DNA of 64,000 bases from Podocnemis expansa (lineage: Eukaryota > Chordata > Testudines > Podocnemididae), in NCBI GenBank assembly GCA_007922195.1, contig ML681997.1, positions 7,015,156-7,079,155 of the forward strand, read 5' to 3'. The notes under the pieces were generated by a model, which was not told where the DNA came from, did not search any database, and saw nothing but the letters and a program-made list of their open reading frames with translations. A program made the position numbers and the translations under genes. This document shows positions 43,586 through 55,770 of the stretch, piece by piece. Positions within the stretch are counted from its first letter, which is position 1, and the number at the start of each line of letters is the position of its first letter.

Positions 43586-44699
43586 CAGTCACAAGCTCTC
43601 TCTAGTACAAGAACGGAAATAGAAATGCAAATATTGAAGTAGGCAAATATTGAGGTAGGCAAATCTCTTCTGCGGCTCTTGCTTCTGGAAATGCTGGAAG
43701 GAATCAAGATTGGGCTCACTTTGCTGTTTTTAGGAGGAATAGGAGTAAGGACACATTTTGGACCATGCTGAAGGTAACCACAGTGGGAAGATGAGGACTG
43801 TCCTTGATATGGAAGCATGAATCACCAAGGAAAGGGCGTGCATGAAAGAGTCAGTGTGAAATTACTTGACTAGCTCTGGGCTGGATGCTCAGTGGCATGT
43901 TGGGGGAAGAGGATGCTGATATCAAGAGCCCAAAGCGTTCTGTGCTCCATGATCTTCTGATTTAACATCTACCAGGTTGGCCATTACAAATTGGCTTAAA
44001 TTAGAGCAGTCTTTAGGCTGTTTAAGGCTGGTTTGGCTCCCAGCAAGCTTCAGGCTTGGGAAGATAGCTGTAAAAGGAGCCTGCCCTCAAACTGCTTGAG
44101 CTCTGCTGAGTTAGTCCTTCACTTTGAATGGGTGGCCTTGCAATGTTGATCCACTCTTAGCATCACCCAGAGGTGTCTGGACATCTTCTGCCATGGTCTC
44201 TATGCCATCTGCCGTACTGTAGCTGTTACTGAGTGTCTTTTCTTTGCAAACCTTTGAGAATCCAGAGTGATTTAGTGATCATCTCAAGGACTGTAGTGGA
44301 ATCCATTTATCTGGCTGGAAGGCAGTCTGACCAGGCATGTCTTGTTTGGCCCCCATATCTCCCAGTAAATAAGTGGGGCTTAAAGGAGCTGTAAACTCTC
44401 TGGTGACCTTATCAAAGGTCCCTGCTGTAGCTAAGATATGTGCAGCTGTTTCCCTCAAGGATTCTTGTGCATATGCAAGTGGCTGTAAATCTATTCGTTT
44501 AAAGACTTCTGTTCCATGACAGCCAGGGAGCCCCTCCTATTAACATTCCTTCGTGTTTGCTGTTCTTGCTCTTTGGAATCTCAACATCCGTGCTATCACC
44601 TGATCTGGGATGAATACAGATGTGTGGGGCAAATGTGTCCATGAATATTTGTGCACCCTTTGCATGCCCACCTTGTTGGAAACTTTGTTTTGAGAATGC
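43586..44699. other. Unassigned non-coding sequence
   Basis: Short AAATATTGAAGTAGGC duplications occur at 43630-43665. Nothing else was recognised. Confidence 0.45.
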
Positions 44700-44922
44700 A
44701 AACACTTCGCTCAGTGCAGTGGTTCCATGGAACATGGACATTTGTAAATCACGATGGGATGCATTTCTAAATGGTGCTCTAAACCAAGCATATCAGTTAG
44801 GCTTGAAGCCAGAATTAAACCAGGAAATCCTATGGTTGATGATTTACAGGCGCTCAGAGTAGACTCTTGTGGTGGTTCCTTCTGGCCTTAAAAATCTGTC
44901 TGAATCTGAAGACATCTTCTAG
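44700..44922 (+). mobile_element. CR1 LINE 3' end fragment, sense
   Basis: The end of ORF2 and the 3' tail are recognisable: 'GTTCCATGGAACATGGAC', 'GATGGGATGCATTTCT', and 'GTGGTGGTTCCTTCTGGCC' near the end. The tail repeat units (CTGTCTGAATCTGAA) close it. Confidence 0.65.
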
Positions 44923-45169
44923 GAGTATTTTGTGCACCTTTGTCATATGTGACATGCAAGTCAAAGGCCAGAGAGAAGCAGTTTGCTACCATATTGCCTT
45001 TCATTTGGTATCAGGTTAAGTGCTATGGCTGTATCTTGGGCCTGATCTCACACGATTTTAATTAGTGAGATGGCTTATGATTTGCACTTGATACTCTGCT
45101 TCCACCATAAGAATGCGGGATGAGTTCATGTTGCCCGTAAAACTATTTAACATGCTTGAGCATCTATAA

Positions 45170-45353
45170 CAGGCGTGGCCAAACAGCGGCTTGGGAGCTG
45201 CATGTGGCTCTAAAATGAAAAAGTGTGGCTCGCAGAAGTAGATCAGCAAATCAATTTAGAAGGTAAAAGTATATGGCTGTATGCCTCAAGGCTCTTGAAG
45301 GTTTAATAATCAACTTGTGTGGCTCTTGAGCTCCATGAGTTTAGCCACCCCTG
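45170..45353. mobile_element. hAT MITE, 184 bp, same family as 3596-4350
   Basis: The ends are CAGGCGTGGCCAAACAGC and GTTTAGCCACCCCTG, with a perfect 8-bp duplication ATCTATAA (45162-45169 and 45354-45361). Read on the minus strand it matches both outer parts of 3596-4350 while lacking about 570 bp of its centre. It is therefore an internal deletion derivative or a shorter family form. Confidence 0.92.
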
Positions 45354-45361
45354 ATCTATAA

Positions 45362-46909
45362 GGTTAAAATTGGCAGAATCCTGGTATTTTGCTAGTGATT
45401 GCTAAGTGAAAGTCCTGACGTAGAAAAACTGAAGTTGCAAATATGCTTCTGGGTGCTTGGTAAATCGCATGGAGAACTGTTTGAGCTATACTAATCTCTG
45501 TTGTCTCCAGAACAGCTTTGTTTACAAGAGATGGTATTTCAAATGTGTATCCTGGTAAAATATCTTGCGTAGCTGATTTGCGTACTAGACACCAGTGTAT
45601 GCGAGTGCTTGGTTTTAAGACCAAACATGTTGTTCTTGAATGCAGGGGTTAGTCCACATACCTCCTTCCTTGCTCTGAAATATATCAAGACGTTCTGTAA
45701 GAGATGGAAAACTGTTCTGGGAGTATTGTTCCATTTTTGAACTCCAATTATTTTCAATACTTGTCTGCTTGGCAAATTGCACATGAAATAACTCTATGAA
45801 ACTACCAGAAACTCAACTAATTGTATAAGACCTGAAAAAGTGGGAATTTTCTTCCTAGTACATTAAATGCTGCAATCTGTGCTGTCTTCTTTCTGATCCA
45901 TAATTGGAAATCAGGTTTTTATTATTCAGAGCTCTTTCTTCATGTTTTTGTCTTAAGTGCTGTTCTTTCATTTTAGGGGCACACAAAATTTCTTAATCCC
46001 TGAATGAAGCAGAACGGCACTTGGTTAAAATTGCACAAGACATGCAACATATTCAGAATCAAATTATATAATCTTTAAATTAATAAAATATCTATAAAGG
46101 AAACAGGATGTTTTTGAGGGTAAAACATTATGCCCGTATGAGAATCTTGTGTTTAAAATCTCAGTGCTTCCCTTGGATGAAGGGGTTGGGGTTTTTAAAA
46201 AAAATCTTTTATCTAATAAGTTATATAAGAATTCTATCCCTGTTGCACAGTTTTTTATAAAATGACTGAAAAATCCTGTAAAAACTGATCATTTTCTAAA
46301 ATTGTTTTTGGGTTTCCATAGAGTCCTGCGTTCAGTCACTATTAATTCCATATAGCTAAAGGCTTGAGTAATTCATGCTACTGTCATTCTGTTGTTAATC
46401 TAGTGTTACGTTAATTAGAAGCCAGTACGTTTCTTCCGTTAAGTGATATGCTGAGGTTGGTGTATGTGTTACTACTGTAGTAGTGAAGTGTATTAGATAG
46501 AGCTGGTTGGATAATGGGGGTGGTTTTCTTTCCTTGCTGGAAAATGTTGACTTCTGTTTTCCTCGAAAGAACAAATCTTTAACTGAAAACTAGAATTATT
46601 TGATTTTTTTTTTTTTTTTTTGGTACCACTGCTGCGGTGTCTTATAAGAGATGTGGTTGTTGCCTTATAACGCCATTCTGTATGGGCCCATCTCCCTGGC
46701 TGGACTAGGTCTTTCATAGTGTGCCCCGGTGGTGAGATGATGTGATGGGTGACTGTTTCGGAGCCTGGGCTCCAGGCTGAGCCCAGATGTCTGCATGTAA
46801 ACTTGTAACCTCTGAGCCTAAGCCACTTGACCTGGGCTCCGAGACTTGGTACCACAAGGCCTTTTTGTTTTTTGTGGTGGTGATAGACTAGACTAGTTTA
46901 ACGATTCTA
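45362..46909. other. Unassigned non-coding sequence with a T run
   Basis: A pure T run spans 46604-46621. No gene was supported. Confidence 0.45.
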
Positions 46910-47135
46910 AGCCCCCAAAGGGTAGCCGTGTTAGTCTAATTCAGCAAACCAAACAAGGAGTCCTGTGGCACTTAAAGACTAACAAATTTATTTATTGCAT
47001 GAGCTTTCATGGGGGGAAAATCCGACCTTGTCAGAAGTGTCGGACAAAGTGGGATTTTTCTCCCAGGAAAGCTCATGAAGTAAATAAATTTGTTAGTCTT
47101 TAAGTGCCACAGGACTCCTTGTTTGTGTGTTAAGA
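46910..47135. mobile_element. Penelope-like ends fused head to head (palindrome)
   Basis: The left arm (46910-47036) runs CCAAAGGGTAGCCGTG, 'CAAACAAGGAGTCCTGTGGC', 'ACTAACAAATTTATTTATTG', then a hammerhead-like block on the minus strand. The right arm (47037-47135) is its inverted copy: GGACAAAGTGGG, hairpin, GAAA, 'GTAAATAAATTTGTTAGTCT', CCACAGGACTCCTTG. The arms meet almost without spacer and could form a hairpin of about 100 bp. Confidence 0.8.
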
Positions 47136-47204
47136 AACGCTTATAAAGAAACAATAGTTCTGGAATTATACAAAAACTAGGAGTATTTACCTTTTGTGAG
47201 AATG

Positions 47205-47450
47205 AAGGCTTGTCTATGTTGGCATTTTTGTCAGCAGAACTCTTGATGCTGAGGGAGTATGGGAAAAACACACTCACTAGTGTAGACAGTGCTAGATCTA
47301 ATGCCCCTCGTTCAGGTGGCATTATTGTGCTCATGGGAGAGCACACTCTTTCTGACATGCTGGCAAAGCTTATGTCACTCAGTGGGATGCGTTTTCCACA
47401 TCCTTGAGTGGCAGAAGTTTTGCTGGGATAAGTGCCAGAGTAGACGAGCA
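47205..47450. repeat. MITE of the TTGTCTATGTTGGC family
   Basis: The left edge GAAGGCTTGTCTATGTTGGC and the right region CAGAGTAGACGAGCAG are imperfect inverted ends; an internal AGTGTAGACAGTGC repeats the theme. Overlapping open frames inside are spurious. Confidence 0.5.
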
Positions 47451-49734
47451 GTAAGTAGCATTTTTAACGTGGACAACACACTACTTCTATCCAGACATTG
47501 ATACATACTCCCATCCAATATCCTAGCATCTCATCACCTTATCTTACCACACTGAGTGCCAAGAGACTGCAAGATAATACAGAGGGAACTGAGGCATGGC
47601 GCACTCAAGAGACTGATCCAGAATTTACCAAAATCAAATAGCTTATTTTTCCATTTGCTTTGAACCAGCCACATGGGATCTAATCTAAAGGCACACAAGA
47701 CTGGGGGCTGGACCATGCTTCCTGAGTCGCATCTACTAGAACTAGACCATCCATCCTTTCCCTTGCAAACTGATACTTGCTCAAGTGTATGCATGTTTTT
47801 CCATGCTATTGTCAACTGTCTTATGAAAATTTAATTTAAAAAATATTTCATTTTCTATTTAAATAAACTGAAATTGCTGGTCCTAAGGTGTAATGTATTT
47901 CAAAAGTGAAGCAGAGATAAGACTGAAGAGGGTTTTTTCATTTCTACATAATTTTGCTTCTAAAAATGCCCTTCCCCCCCACCAAGTCTCTTGCTTAAAA
48001 CTAGCTCATGTACAATTTCTTGTCCTTTATAAGGGCACACAAAAAAAGCACTTGTGGAATAAGACATTCCTTCAAGCATCTTTTTCTTCAGTGAGTTTAC
48101 AGAATATAATGAGCAGATTAACAACTGTATTTGTGGAGTAACCCATCTTTGTGCAGATCTAGCTAAAACCCGGTTAAGCTTGTCCTGATCCCTAAATGAG
48201 ATTTTTGTCCAATGTCTTTATCCAACGTCAGTGTAACATCTACTAATAGTTGGGAGGGATTAAAATAGCTGATCATGTAAACTGTATGCTGGATAAATAC
48301 AGAAGCATTTGGTTGGAGGGAGGGTTCCCTAGATGTAGAAACTTGTCTTGTTTGTTTGTTTGTCTTTGCAGCTCGATTTCTTGAAATCTAGTATTAAATA
48401 TCTTGGTTTACTTTGTGTGAAATCAAAGTATAGCACTGTCAAGGTAGGCTCTTGCTGAAAGCTCATTGTATAAATCCCAACCGATTTTGGTTTGCTTTGG
48501 ATCAGGATGTAATGAAGTCATACACGTAAGACTCAATATCTGGTAGGTGATTGTCTACTTTTTTAAAGCCAAAATTTTCAAAACTATCTAATTTATTTAT
48601 CTCTTGGCTGTCTATTGTGGGTGGGTGGGTGGGTGGGTGTACCCCCACCAAAAGGGCTTTGGAGAGTCAGGTCCCTTTATGATATTTCAAGTTGAGATCA
48701 ATAGACACTTTTGAAAAAAAGTAGTCTTAAAAAGTGCATGGTTAAAAAGCTACTCAGCTTTTTGTGTCAGCTGGGATAAGAGGTTGCCTTTGCAATACTG
48801 TTTATTGTATGTAATATAACGGAAAGCTCTTGGTTGTGTGTCGTTGCCTTGTTTGAGGTGGGGAGGGGACATGTTAAATTCTGATTATCAAGATGTGAGC
48901 GTTCGCTAAGAGTACCCAAAATGTTTATTCCATTCACAACAACAGAAACTAGTCCTGTGATAGCTTATGAAATTAAAATAACAAAGATGCATTTTTATCC
49001 TGTTCTCTGAAAGTACTGATACATATAAAATTTTCCCCCTAAATATTTCTAGGTCATGATGGAGGATTCAGAAACTCTATGGTTTATAATCCAGGAAAAC
49101 TCAAAACAGGAATCGCATATTTTTAAGGATGAAACATTTATTTTTACAAATATAAAGTAAGAAAGTGATGGCATAGAAACAAGCTGATTACGCCATACTA
49201 TATCCTACATTAATGCACTATATTTTTTCTTAACCACTTGGATGATATGGGATATAAGCAATGAGACAAACTAACTTTTTATTTAAAATGAGCAAAATTA
49301 GTCATAACTGCCATAGATACAATCACTATTGGTTTTTTGGTATAAGTTGTGGTACTCGTATAATGGGACGTGGCTCAGTCCAGTGTGGCCTGGAGATGAC
49401 ATGCCACTCATAGAAGGCTCAAGTCTCCAAAGTTTTGGCATGTTTTCTACATGGAGGTCAAGTGGTGTCAGATACCCCTTATTTCACTGAACACTGGATC
49501 TTACAGTAATGACATCTGCTGTAAAACAAAGGCAAAAAGCATTGTCAGTGGCTTCAGTTGATCAGATACAGTAGACTTACAAGCCAGTCTAACATTGCTG
49601 TGTCTCTGTTCCAGCTAAGTCATTTCTCCATCAACCTGCTTCTTGAAGACTTGAACTTGTTTGTAAATTTCTTGTGGAAATATTTTGCTTTTTTAACTAT
49701 AAAAGCCACATAGGAAATCTGAAGACGTGGCTGC
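47451..49734. other. Unassigned non-coding sequence with a (GGGT)n run
   Basis: A short GTGGGTGGGTGGG run lies at 48617-48640. No gene or interspersed repeat was recognised elsewhere. Confidence 0.45.
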
Positions 49735-49805
49735 TTTAAGGCCCCAGTTCAGCAAAGCATTGAAGCATATGCCAGACTTTAAACAGCTGTGCAGTCCCTT
49801 TGACT
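49735..49805. repeat. Partial copy of the palindromic repeat at 17758
   Basis: GGCCCCAGTTCAGCAAAGCA, then AAGCATATGCCAGACTTTAA, followed by a 'CCCTTTGACTTCAGT' tail, corresponds to one half of the palindromic family. Confidence 0.45.
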
Positions 49806-49920
49806 TCAGTACATACCTGTTCTGTGCAAGATGATACGAGTTGCTCCTCTGTGGGGGGAAAAGTAAAGTAAATCTGAAGTACAGTCAACCAACTGCTATA
49901 ACACACATTTATGTACTTAT

Positions 49921-51185
49921 TCCAAAGGGGCAGCCTTGTTAGTCTAGTTCAGCAAAACAAACAAGGAGTCCTTGTGACAAGCTGCTCCCCAGATCTGGTC
50001 CAGTGCACCACTGCTGTGATGACCCCCCCACCCCCAATTCCCGCTCCTGAGCTCTGATTCACCCTGCTTTGCCAGGTGACTACTCATCCTGAGTTGGTCC
50101 GCTCCAGCCTCTCACATGCAATCGTTCCCAAGCAATGGGTATATGCCCTCTGGCTACTTGAGAGATGGTCCCCAAGTGAGCACACAAGCCCCAGTTACCT
50201 CACTGGGAGCCACTGTCCTACAGGGGTTGAGACCCACTTCAATCACCATACACTTAAGTCTGTCCATTTAACAAGAAATGGATTGCGCCTAGCCTTCTTC
50301 ACTCGCATCCTCTAAAGACCACACAGCTTTAGATAACACTGGGGGTTTATTGATCAGTTCACAAGTCTAAATGAGAATATGACCAATCAAGGCAGAATCA
50401 CAGAATAAATGAGTCAGGAGTGACCACAAGGAAATAAAAGGTAAAGTACATGTAGTACCTTAATATCTCTACCTAGGCTGACCTCGTAGTCCAAGTTTAT
50501 GCTCAGAGTGTTCGTTTTTTAGACGTTTGTACAACCCATCTCTGCCTGAAACCAAGCAGGGCCCACATCTTACTGGAAGTTGTTGTAAGATGGAGATTCT
50601 CAGGCAAAAAGCCCCAAATCCTTCTAAGTGTCCGTCTTTGTTTCCCAATCTTCTCAGTCCCTCCCCTTCTGGGCAGAGGTGATCTCTTTGTGCATCTGAG
50701 CCAGAGACCTCGATTAGCATACCTTTGTTGCTTCTTCCAGGCACATATTTATTCACAGCTGTGGTTATTTACATGCTGCTGGAAGAAACATCCTGTCTGT
50801 CTCCCACACTCCCTGAGCCATGCAAAACATGCTACACGTGCATGAGGCTGCAGGAAACATATAATAGTAAACATATAGACTAGGTTATGAGCATCCATAA
50901 AGAAACCTTTGTGCGGTGTAATTGACCTAAAAACATACGATCCCAGTGCATTAAGTGGACAGAAAAATCACATGGATCATAACCCAGGGTGCATAGATGT
51001 GCATCCTGTGACAGTCCTGTGGCACTTTTAAGGACTAAGAAATTTATTGCTTGAGCCTTCATGGGAGAAAATCACACTTTGTCAGATGCTTTGAAGTTTC
51101 CCCATCTTCAAAGTGTCTGGAGCTCTCTCACATGAAAGCTCATGCAGTAAATAAATTTGTTAGTGTTCAAGTGCCACAGTCATGT
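49921..51185. mobile_element. Penelope-like palindromic fragment split by an LTR
   Basis: The left piece (49921-49972) is TCCAAAGGGGCAGCC...CAAGGAGTCCT. The right piece (51014-51185) resumes GTCCTGTGGCAC..., carries a minus-orientation hammerhead-like block (51040-51087, CTGACAA), then turns into a plus-orientation arm (51100-51185) with ACATGAAAGCTCATGCAG and AAGTGCCACAG. Removing the LTR gives the same head-to-head architecture as 46910-47135. Confidence 0.75.
49973..51013 (-). mobile_element. Solo LTR of an endogenous retrovirus, antisense, 1041 bp
   Basis: It begins TGTGACAAGCTGC and ends CATCCTGTGACA (TG...CA), with a 5-bp duplication GTCCT (49968-49972 and 51014-51018) that falls inside the interrupted PLE, so both boundaries are fixed independently. 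GGTTTATTGATC at about 50343 is the complement of an AATAAA-type signal, indicating antisense orientation. No retroviral coding region is present. A 5-bp duplication fits ERVL-, spuma- or lentivirus-type integration rather than ERV1, but class assignment needs comparison. Confidence 0.75.
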
Positions 51186-54049
51186 CAGATCAGCTCTTGC
51201 TCAGATCCATGATAGCAGGAAGTCGGTTGGGAAAGGATACAAGCTCCTATCCTCTGGGTAAGCATGCTACAGAGCATTTTTACATCTTATTAGTGTTAAG
51301 CATCTTTGTTTTTCAGCCATGGGACTTCACAAGACAAAGGTGCTAACAGAGATGTGGCAGCATGGGTTGACTTACGCATACAGCCACTGAAGTCACCTCA
51401 AGATCTTGCCCATCTGTCACACGCTTTCTGAAATATTACAAGTGACTCTTTACTGAGATTTTCAGTTTGTATTTGTTAGCCAAGAGTGTTCAAGTATATA
51501 AACAACTGTGGCAGCATTGGAGACGCACTTCAGTCAGAAGAACCTTATGATACCCCAGGTGTTTGCTGTGTCCAGACAAACATCATCTTGGTCCAGAAAG
51601 TGCTATAAATTATTTGAGCAGCTTGACAGCCAGATAGAGTAGGATGTAGAAGTGAATTAGGACAGTTAGAGTGCATGTACTTTGAAATGCCTCTTCTATG
51701 TGCATTTCCAGTGTAGGCAAGCATCAGTGATGGAAATGCTGGGGGACTGTTTGGAGTGTGTGCGTGCAGTATTGTGAAGTCCAGCCATTCAGAACCCATG
51801 AGAAACTGTGAAATTAAAATAAAAGTCAGTGCTTTTTAATTGCCAACTGGATCTGGAGCCTTCATGATGCACTTGAATCACGTCTTCAGACGTTCCTCCA
51901 AAAAACACGAGAGCTGGAAGTGGGTTTCATTTTTTTAAATGATGGCAGTGTTTCACCTATAGTAGCATGAATGCAGGGACTGGGGCTATGAGAAACACAC
52001 CAAATAGCACAAAGTCATGGAAAAAATGGCAAAAGTTGGCAACCCTGCCTCTAGTCTCAGCCTCCAGCGTAGACAGAAGTTGAGGATCACTCTTCTTTGA
52101 GGACTTCAAAAGAGCAAAAGCTTTCATCCTTCAGGATCACTTAAAAATGCCCATTGATAATGTGTGTATAGCATTCATGGTAATTAAGAGTGGTGCTGTA
52201 TGAATCTTGTACACATGCTCTAGGCTTTCATAAAATATAAGTGCTGTGTTTTGTTGCTGTCTTGATTCTACTGGCTCAAGGAAAAGGCTGGATTGGAAAG
52301 TTAATTGCTCACATGCCCGTCATACTTAAAACGCTCTTTGGTGTATGTACGCTCCTGTTGTGACTTGAATTGGAATAGACAGAGCAGGAGAGGCTCAACA
52401 GCCAGAGAGCTGAGCTGACAGCTGGAAGTCAGAGCCTGTCCTACTGGAAGTCATTGTTTGCTCTCTTGGAAGTGATTTGTTTAAAAGCCTTTTGGAAGGG
52501 AATAGATTGGGGCAATTTAGCTGTTGTTTGAGATAAAGGGTTTAGAAGCTTGGTAGAAGTTGCTCTTGCCTTTAAAAAAAAAAAAAAAAAAGGGGGGGGG
52601 GGGCATGAGAAATAAGTGAATATGGTACCAAGACAGTGTGGTGATATGTACATTTTAAAAATAAGGCGTAGGGTGTGTGTGAATAATCAACAAACCAGGG
52701 TGAGTGCTTGCTCCTGGAGTAGCCATTCACATTTTTTCAATATCTTGTAGTTGACCAAAATATTATCTTGTAAGCCATTTGTGTGGTTGACTCTTTCCTA
52801 TAACATCCAGCTATGGTTAAAATTATAGGGCAAGATATTAGGAATCTCTTTCGTTTCCCTTCAACCTTTCTGAATCTTTGTTCTTTAGGGAAATTTTCCA
52901 TGGTATCTTCAGCCTTCCCCACTCTTGTTGGAATGGCTCATGCTCAACTGGAGGTGTTGAATGATCCATGTTGGTTGGTTGCATTTTCCTGGAAGCTCTC
53001 GTAGAGCTGCAGTATGTGTCTTTTAAATGGCTTCAGAATAAAGCCTTTGGCTTGTCTCGTTACTCTGGATGTTAATTGTGAATGGCAGCTAAATAAAATT
53101 CCCTCTTTGTGTTTATATGTGAACACACACACACAGGAAAAAATGCCTGCTGTTAGACTCTAGTTGCCTTTGATAACTCTTGTTTCAAAATGAGTGTGTG
53201 AATGCTCCAACCTGGTGGAAGGACAGCAGCATGGTTCAATAGAACCTGCCCCTGGAAATGAGGCAACTCGAAAGATGAAATTTCTCGATTGTTTTCCTTC
53301 AACTTGTTCCTTTCCTTTCTCTTTTTCTTCAAACAAGATAAATATCATGGGTAGGCATTGCACAGCCTAAACATAAAGGGCAGTAATCAAGCGCAGCAAG
53401 TGTTATCCTGCTTGTAGGGATACGTGATTGGAGTGAGACAGAATGAAAAGCTGAGAGCCTGAACCCAAGGAGTGGACAGCATAAGAACCTACGGATAAGA
53501 GAATATGCACTAATTTACCATAATGTGACAATAGATTTCTGAAAACTCTGAATTTTGAGATCTCTTCACTTCAAATAGCTAGTGCCTTTATGAAACTGGA
53601 GTGACTTCAAAATTGTCAGGCTATAGCCCTCTTATAGTCTGTGGGTTGCAAACCCTTAATTGCTGTTTACAGGTATCACTAACTTTGTGCTAAGCAAAGA
53701 AGCTAGCTGCTATAATTATGGAATTAAATGTAAATCTTTCCCCCTGAAAGAGATGGGCACACCCTTTTATTTGGTTTTGTCAGTAATCTCTCTTTTCCTG
53801 GCCTTCCTGTGGGACACGGCTAGTATGGCAATATGCTGAGGTTGGACTGATACAATCTCCCTTCCATGGCAGAAAGAGAACAGATTCCTTTCTATTAATG
53901 GCATGCTGTGTTATGAAACTGCTACAAATAATTTCTCTGTCCATTGAAGTCGGGACAAGAAGTAATTGCTTTCATCTGTCATAAAGGAGATGTAGATTCA
54001 ATATGAGAGTCCTTTCTGACTGGAAGGGTAGCTGGACTAGGTTTTGAAC
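51186..54049. other. Unassigned non-coding sequence with an A/G run
   Basis: A run of A then G spans 52574-52603. A GTTGGCAACCCTGCC stretch at about 52034 resembles a hAT end. No gene was supported. Confidence 0.45.
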
Positions 54050-54345
54050 GGACATCGTGGAAGCCGTGTCACTGGAGGTTTTTAAGAATTGATTAGAACC
54101 GGGGTGGACAAAACTGGTTAACAGCTAGGCGCCAGAAGTTTACTTTAGGTCACCAGAGGGCATTCCTCTGTTACATTTCTGCAGTAGAGCTAGGCAACAG
54201 GCTACTAAAACTGGTTGCCATGAGGACCACAAACATTGATTTGTCAAGGCCTGTATTAGACCATACAGGACAAGCGTGGGGCTAGGTTAACTTGGTCCTC
54301 CTCAGTGCAAGGGAGGCAAGGGCTTAATTAGACAACTTTGTGAGA
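54050..54345 (+). mobile_element. CR1 LINE 3' end, sense, with hAT-like insertion
   Basis: The phrases 'GTGTCACTGGAGGTTTTTAA' and, after an interruption, 'GGGGCTAGGTTAACTTGGTC' and 'CATTTCTGTGATA' follow CR1 tail order. Between about 54103 and 54255 lies CGGGGTGGACAAAACTGG...TTTGTCAAGGCCTG, like a hAT of the CAGGGGTGGGCAAAC group; flanks GATTAGAA and TATTAGAC are a poor 8-mer match. Confidence 0.55.
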
Positions 54346-54516
54346 TCCCTACCTGCCCAACATTTCTGTGATACTGGTGCCAAGATGCATCCTGTGACTC
54401 GAAGGATATATAATATGCCATTCTTTGTTTGTGTATAACTGAGTAAGCAAAAAAGGGGAATTTACCTGCTTAATGTTCCCCGCAGGACAAACCACTACAG
54501 CTAGCAGACAGGCTGA

Positions 54517-54665
54517 GGCCTTGTCTGTACTAGGCTTATCCCCAGTCATTTCAGCTTGCTAGTGGTAGCCCCAATGGCTACGCCAGTGCTGATTGGTCGC
54601 CGTGTTGCATAGGTCTACGTTGGCTGGTCAGCCACTCCTGCTACCACTGATGGTGTAGCGTTGGT
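54517..54665. repeat. MITE of the GGCCTTGTCT family, partial
   Basis: The left end GAGGCCTTGTCTGTACTAGG is typical. Internal GGTCTACGTTGGCTGGTCAG and GGTGTAGCGTTGG follow the family. The right end is unclear. Confidence 0.5.
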
Positions 54666-55404
54666 AACAGTGAATCATTTCAGAGTTGTAGGATGCACAT
54701 GTGCTATGACTCTCTTGCATTGTTTCCTTACAGACTCTCTTAAAACTTCGTGTCACTGCTGAGTTATTTGGCAATGGGGAAACATCTTGACTAAGTAGCA
54801 TTAAGCAAAAATAATGCAGACTTCCCCCTCATCTCAAATAATACTTTGGTCTGTGTATATTTCCAGTATAGCATGGCACGTAAGCCATTGCTTTCTGAGA
54901 AGAGGGTCTGATGACAGGCCTTTTATTAGACATAGTTCTTGAAGTCCTGTCACACTCACAGATGTGATGCCTTTATCACAGTGTAGAATTTAACTATAAA
55001 TTTGGGGTTCTTACAAAAACAGCTATTTTTTATCACAAGAGTTAGCAGAATCTCAAAAGGAGGAACAATTTCACCTAAGTTTCTGATGCAAGACGTGGAA
55101 AATTAGAGGTAAGGAAATGTGTAAGTGAATGGCTCTGATTAAGACTGGTTCAGTGTGGCTTTTAATCTTTAATTGTGATGCCCATAAGGGGGAGGGTAAA
55201 ATTGTTGACTGTCTTCATTTGAGAACTCAAAGTTCATTGACATTCATTCTGTGAAGTTAGTTTATGCAAGATAGCTCCTGCATTATGTGATAAGATATGG
55301 CTAAGCACGTACGTAACTGTGAAAAATCCATGTGCCTGTGTGTAATGGGACAGTAGTTATGTGAACTAATAACTGCATTGCTGAATGTTATCTCTTTTTA
55401 TTAG
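54666..55404. other. Unassigned non-coding sequence
   Basis: Nothing was recognised. Confidence 0.45.
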
Positions 55405-55770
55405 CGAGCCTAGTTTTGATATGATTGAATGGGCTGTTTCTAGTGGAGGTCTGTGGGGATTGGTACAAGCCCTGATCTTCATCACTAGTTTCATCAGTGA
55501 TGTGGAAGCTCAGTATAAACTCACTGCTGATTTAAAACTTGTAGATGCCCCAAAGGGAATTGTAAATAAAGCTCAGAAGAAAGCAAGCCATACAGAGTAA
55601 TTTGGATCATTTTGCTAAGCTGGGCCTTTCAAACAGAATGAATTTTCATGCTTCTAGAGACAAGGAATTCAGCTCATCTCTCTGGAACTGTATCATGAAA
55701 AGATTTTGGGAGTCAGAGGGTCTGTTCCTCTGGTAATCCGCAGAACCCATTAAGCCCTCAGTCTGACCCT
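55405..55770 (+). mobile_element. CR1 reverse transcriptase relic, sense
   Basis: The open frame at 55405-55600 mimics a small membrane protein, but its order of blocks, AVSSGGLWGLVQALIF, then FISDVEA, KLTADLKL and VDAPKG, follows the CR1 reverse transcriptase active-site region (SGVPQGSVLGPVLF, FISDLD, KFADDTKL, VDTPEG). The catalytic DD pair is lost. Downstream, AGTAATTTGGATCATTTTGC and GAAAAGATTTTGGGAGTC match the next CR1 blocks. The acceptor-like tract before 55405 (TTATCTCTTTTTATTAG) is probably chance. Confidence 0.7.

Noticed and set aside
7600..51185. The recurring CAAACAAGGAGTCCTGTGGC sequence as a tRNA-derived SINE.
   Set aside because: No A or B box of a Pol III promoter is visible, and at 33877 and 42106 the same sequence is physically continuous with the 3' end of an element encoding a GIY-YIG domain, and at 42106 also a reverse transcriptase. 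It is therefore the Penelope-like terminus.
55385..55600. An apparent terminal exon of a small single-pass membrane protein: a splice-acceptor-like tract, an open frame in phase with the possible first exon at 30417-30433, a hydrophobic stretch, and AATAAA at 56159.
   Set aside because: The peptide follows the order of CR1 reverse transcriptase blocks around the active site, and the DNA downstream continues into the next CR1 blocks. It is a transposon relic, not a host exon.
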